Assembly: GCA_026786045.1 (NCBI GenBank)
Contig: JAJAYV010000279.1
Span: 1-6,545 of the forward strand
DNA length: 6,545 nt
From: Frankiaceae bacterium
GTDB lineage: Bacteria; Actinomycetota; Actinomycetes; Mycobacteriales; SCTD01
Direction: 5' to 3'
Below are positions 5,062 to 6,545 of this stretch, one piece after another (the first letter of the stretch is position 1; each line of letters opens with the position of its first letter). Under the pieces are notes generated by a model. It had not been told where the DNA came from and made no database searches. It saw nothing but the letters and a program-made list of their open reading frames with translations. A program made the translations under genes and the position numbers.

Positions 5062-6390
5062 ATGAGACTGCGCAGTGCCGCCGCTTGCACGATGGCGAGC
5101 GCCTTGCTGCTCGCCGGCTGTAGCGGTACGGAGACGAACGACGCGGCCGACGACTCCGGCGCGGACGCCCCGGCGACCGGGGAGTCGGTCGACCTGCGCT
5201 GGCGTACCCGGCCGGACAACCAGGCCGAGATCGACCTCTACCAGCAGATCAGCGACGAGGTCGACTCTGCGAGCGACGCCTTCGCCCTGAAGTACGAGCC
5301 CGGTGGCAGCGAGACCTCCTCCTACCAGGACGTGCTCAAGACCGAGATCGCCGCGGGCACCGCCCCCGACGTCTTCTGGATCCCCGGCACCGACGTCGCC
5401 GACTTCGCCAAGCGCGGCCTGATCCTGGACCTGCGCGAGCAGGCCGAGGCAGCCGGTGTCGAGGACAGCGACTTCTACGAGGGCCCGATGGGCCACCTCA
5501 CGACCGACCCCGAGACCGGCCAGCCGGCCGACAAGCTGTGGGGCCTGCCCCGCGACGTCTCGACGTTCGCGCTCTACCTCAACCTCGACCTGGTCGCGCA
5601 GGCCGGCGTGGAGGACCCCCGCGTGCTCGCGGAGGAGGGCACCTGGGACTGGGCCGCGTTCGAGGAGACCGCCGCGGCGATCTCGGCCACCGGCGGCGCC
5701 AACAAGGGCTTCGGCGTCAACAGCTGGTGGGCCAACTACGGCTACTTCATGAACTCCGCCGGCGGCGGCTTCTTCACCGAGGACCGCACCGCCTGTGCGC
5801 TCGACACTCCTGAGTCGATCGCCGGCCTGACCTACATGAAGGGCCTGTACGACAAGAGCCTGGGCGTGCCCTTCGGCGAGGACGCCGAGCCGCCGTTCCT
5901 GGCCGGCACCGTCGGGATGTTCATGAACGGCCGCTGGGCCACCCCCGGCACCCGCACCGGCGCCAAGTTCAACTGGGACGTCGTCGAGCTGCCGGCCGGC
6001 CCGGCCGGTTCGCGCGACTGGCTGTTCTGGGGCGCCTACGTCGTCAACGCCAACACCGAGAACCCCGACCAGGCCTTCGCGCTGGTCGAGGAGCTCACCA
6101 GCGTCGACACCCAGGGCAAGATCAGCGCGCTCGGCGCGAACATCCCGAGCCGCCAGTCCGACGAAGCGCTCGAGGCCTTCGCGGGCTTCACGCCACCCGA
6201 GAACGGTCAGGCCTTCATCAACGGCATCCAGAACAACCCCGCCACCGAGGGTCCGCTCTGGAAGGGCGACTGGCCCGCCTTCAGCACCACGACCGACGCC
6301 GCGGTCAACGCCGTGATCACCGGTCAGCGCACGATCGAGGACTTCCAGGCCAACATCTGCGCGGAAAACGCCGGCGCCTTCGAGGGCTAG
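5062..6390 (+). CDS. Sugar ABC transporter substrate-binding lipoprotein (family 1)
   Basis: This 442-residue protein is the extracytoplasmic receptor of a CUT1 sugar importer. It starts with a lipoprotein signal: MRLR, a hydrophobic stretch, and the lipobox LAGC at 17-20, so Cys20 is the lipidated first residue of the mature protein. A flexible Asp/Ala/Thr-rich linker (21-42) tethers the bilobed domain to the membrane. Family-1 features include DVFWIPGTDVADFAKRGLI (103-121), LPRDVSTFALYLNLDL (162-177), TWDWAAFEETAAAI (194-207) and GTVGMFMNGRW (282-292). Many Trp and Tyr residues (for example 160, 195, 197, 222, 223, 226, 292, 320, 323, 400, 404) are candidates for stacking on sugar rings. 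Cys245 and Cys433 could form a disulphide. The length is normal for the class. The ligand cannot be read from the sequence; the neighbouring GH36 and GH42 genes suggest a galactose-containing oligosaccharide. No permease is complete in the window; it is expected directly downstream. Confidence 0.93.
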   Translation: MRLRSAAACTMASALLLAGCSGTETNDAADDSGADAPATGESVDLRWRTRPDNQAEIDLYQQISDEVDSASDAFALKYEPGGSETSSYQDVLKTEIAAGTAPDVFWIPGTDVADFAKRGLILDLREQAEAAGVEDSDFYEGPMGHLTTDPETGQPADKLWGLPRDVSTFALYLNLDLVAQAGVEDPRVLAEEGTWDWAAFEETAAAISATGGANKGFGVNSWWANYGYFMNSAGGGFFTEDRTACALDTPESIAGLTYMKGLYDKSLGVPFGEDAEPPFLAGTVGMFMNGRWATPGTRTGAKFNWDVVELPAGPAGSRDWLFWGAYVVNANTENPDQAFALVEELTSVDTQGKISALGANIPSRQSDEALEAFAGFTPPENGQAFINGIQNNPATEGPLWKGDWPAFSTTTDAAVNAVITGQRTIEDFQANICAENAGAFEG

Positions 6391-6400
6391 TCGCTCGTCG

Positions 6401-6503
6401 CGGGGCGCGGGGGGGGGGCCCCCCCCCCCCCCCCCCCGCGGGCCCGGCGGCGGGGGGGGGGGCCACCGGCGGGGGCCGCCCCCCCCCGCCGGGGCCCCCC
6501 CCG
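6401..6503. repeat. Near-pure G/C homopolymer tract, possible artefact or hairpin
   Basis: Only one of these 103 bases is not G or C (A at 6465). Runs include 10 G (6409-6418), 19 C (6419-6437), 11 G (6452-6462), 9 C (6479-6487) and 8 C (6495-6502). Adjacent G and C runs could fold into extremely stable stems. The tract begins 11 bp after the lipoprotein stop, where a hairpin could limit read-through into permease genes. Such long homopolymers occur nowhere else in the window, so sequencing or assembly error is likely to have distorted the true sequence. The last 36 bases (6510-6545) read SVTTSTPPSPQD, which would suit a permease N-terminus, but no start codon is present. Confidence 0.7.
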
Positions 6504-6545
6504 CTTCCGTCTGTCACGACCTCGACGCCGCCCTCGCCGCAGGAC

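Noticed and set aside
1..6545. CRISPR arrays, tRNA or rRNA genes, insertion sequences
   Set aside because: I saw no regularly spaced repeats, tRNA-like cloverleaf sequence, rRNA signature or transposase motif on either strand.

Overview
The window is very GC-rich DNA with strong G/C preference at third codon positions. This, together with a GAF/ANTAR-type regulator fragment and an MsmK/UgpC-type sugar ABC ATPase, points to a high-GC Actinomycetota chromosome. The genus cannot be fixed from the sequence alone.

Layout: (1) On the minus strand, positions 1-274 hold the middle of a GAF-domain regulator whose C-terminus, probably an ANTAR domain, runs off the left edge. Its N-terminal half is not recognisable. 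(2) Positions 275-602 are a divergent non-coding gap with an exact 17-bp tandem duplication and a small inverted repeat. (3) On the plus strand follow four genes of one galactoside-use locus: an MsmK/UgpC-family ATPase (603-1709), a compact GH36 alpha-galactosidase (1762-3129), a GH42 beta-galactosidase (3126-4955) that overlaps it by ATGA, and, after a 106-bp gap with a conspicuous dyad, a sugar-binding lipoprotein (5062-6390). (4) The right end (6401-6503) is an almost pure G/C homopolymer tract, which is either an assembly artefact or the remains of a very stable GC hairpin.

Working model: the lipoprotein captures an oligosaccharide outside the cell. Two permeases, expected just beyond the right edge, import it, and the ATPase powers import. 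The two glycosidases have no signal peptides, so they should act on the imported sugar in the cytoplasm. Translational coupling of an alpha- with a beta-galactosidase suggests a substrate carrying both linkages, for example alpha-Gal on beta-Gal. The digalactosylglycerol headgroup of plant galactolipids is one such molecule. That substrate idea is inference; the enzyme families are well supported by visible catalytic motifs.
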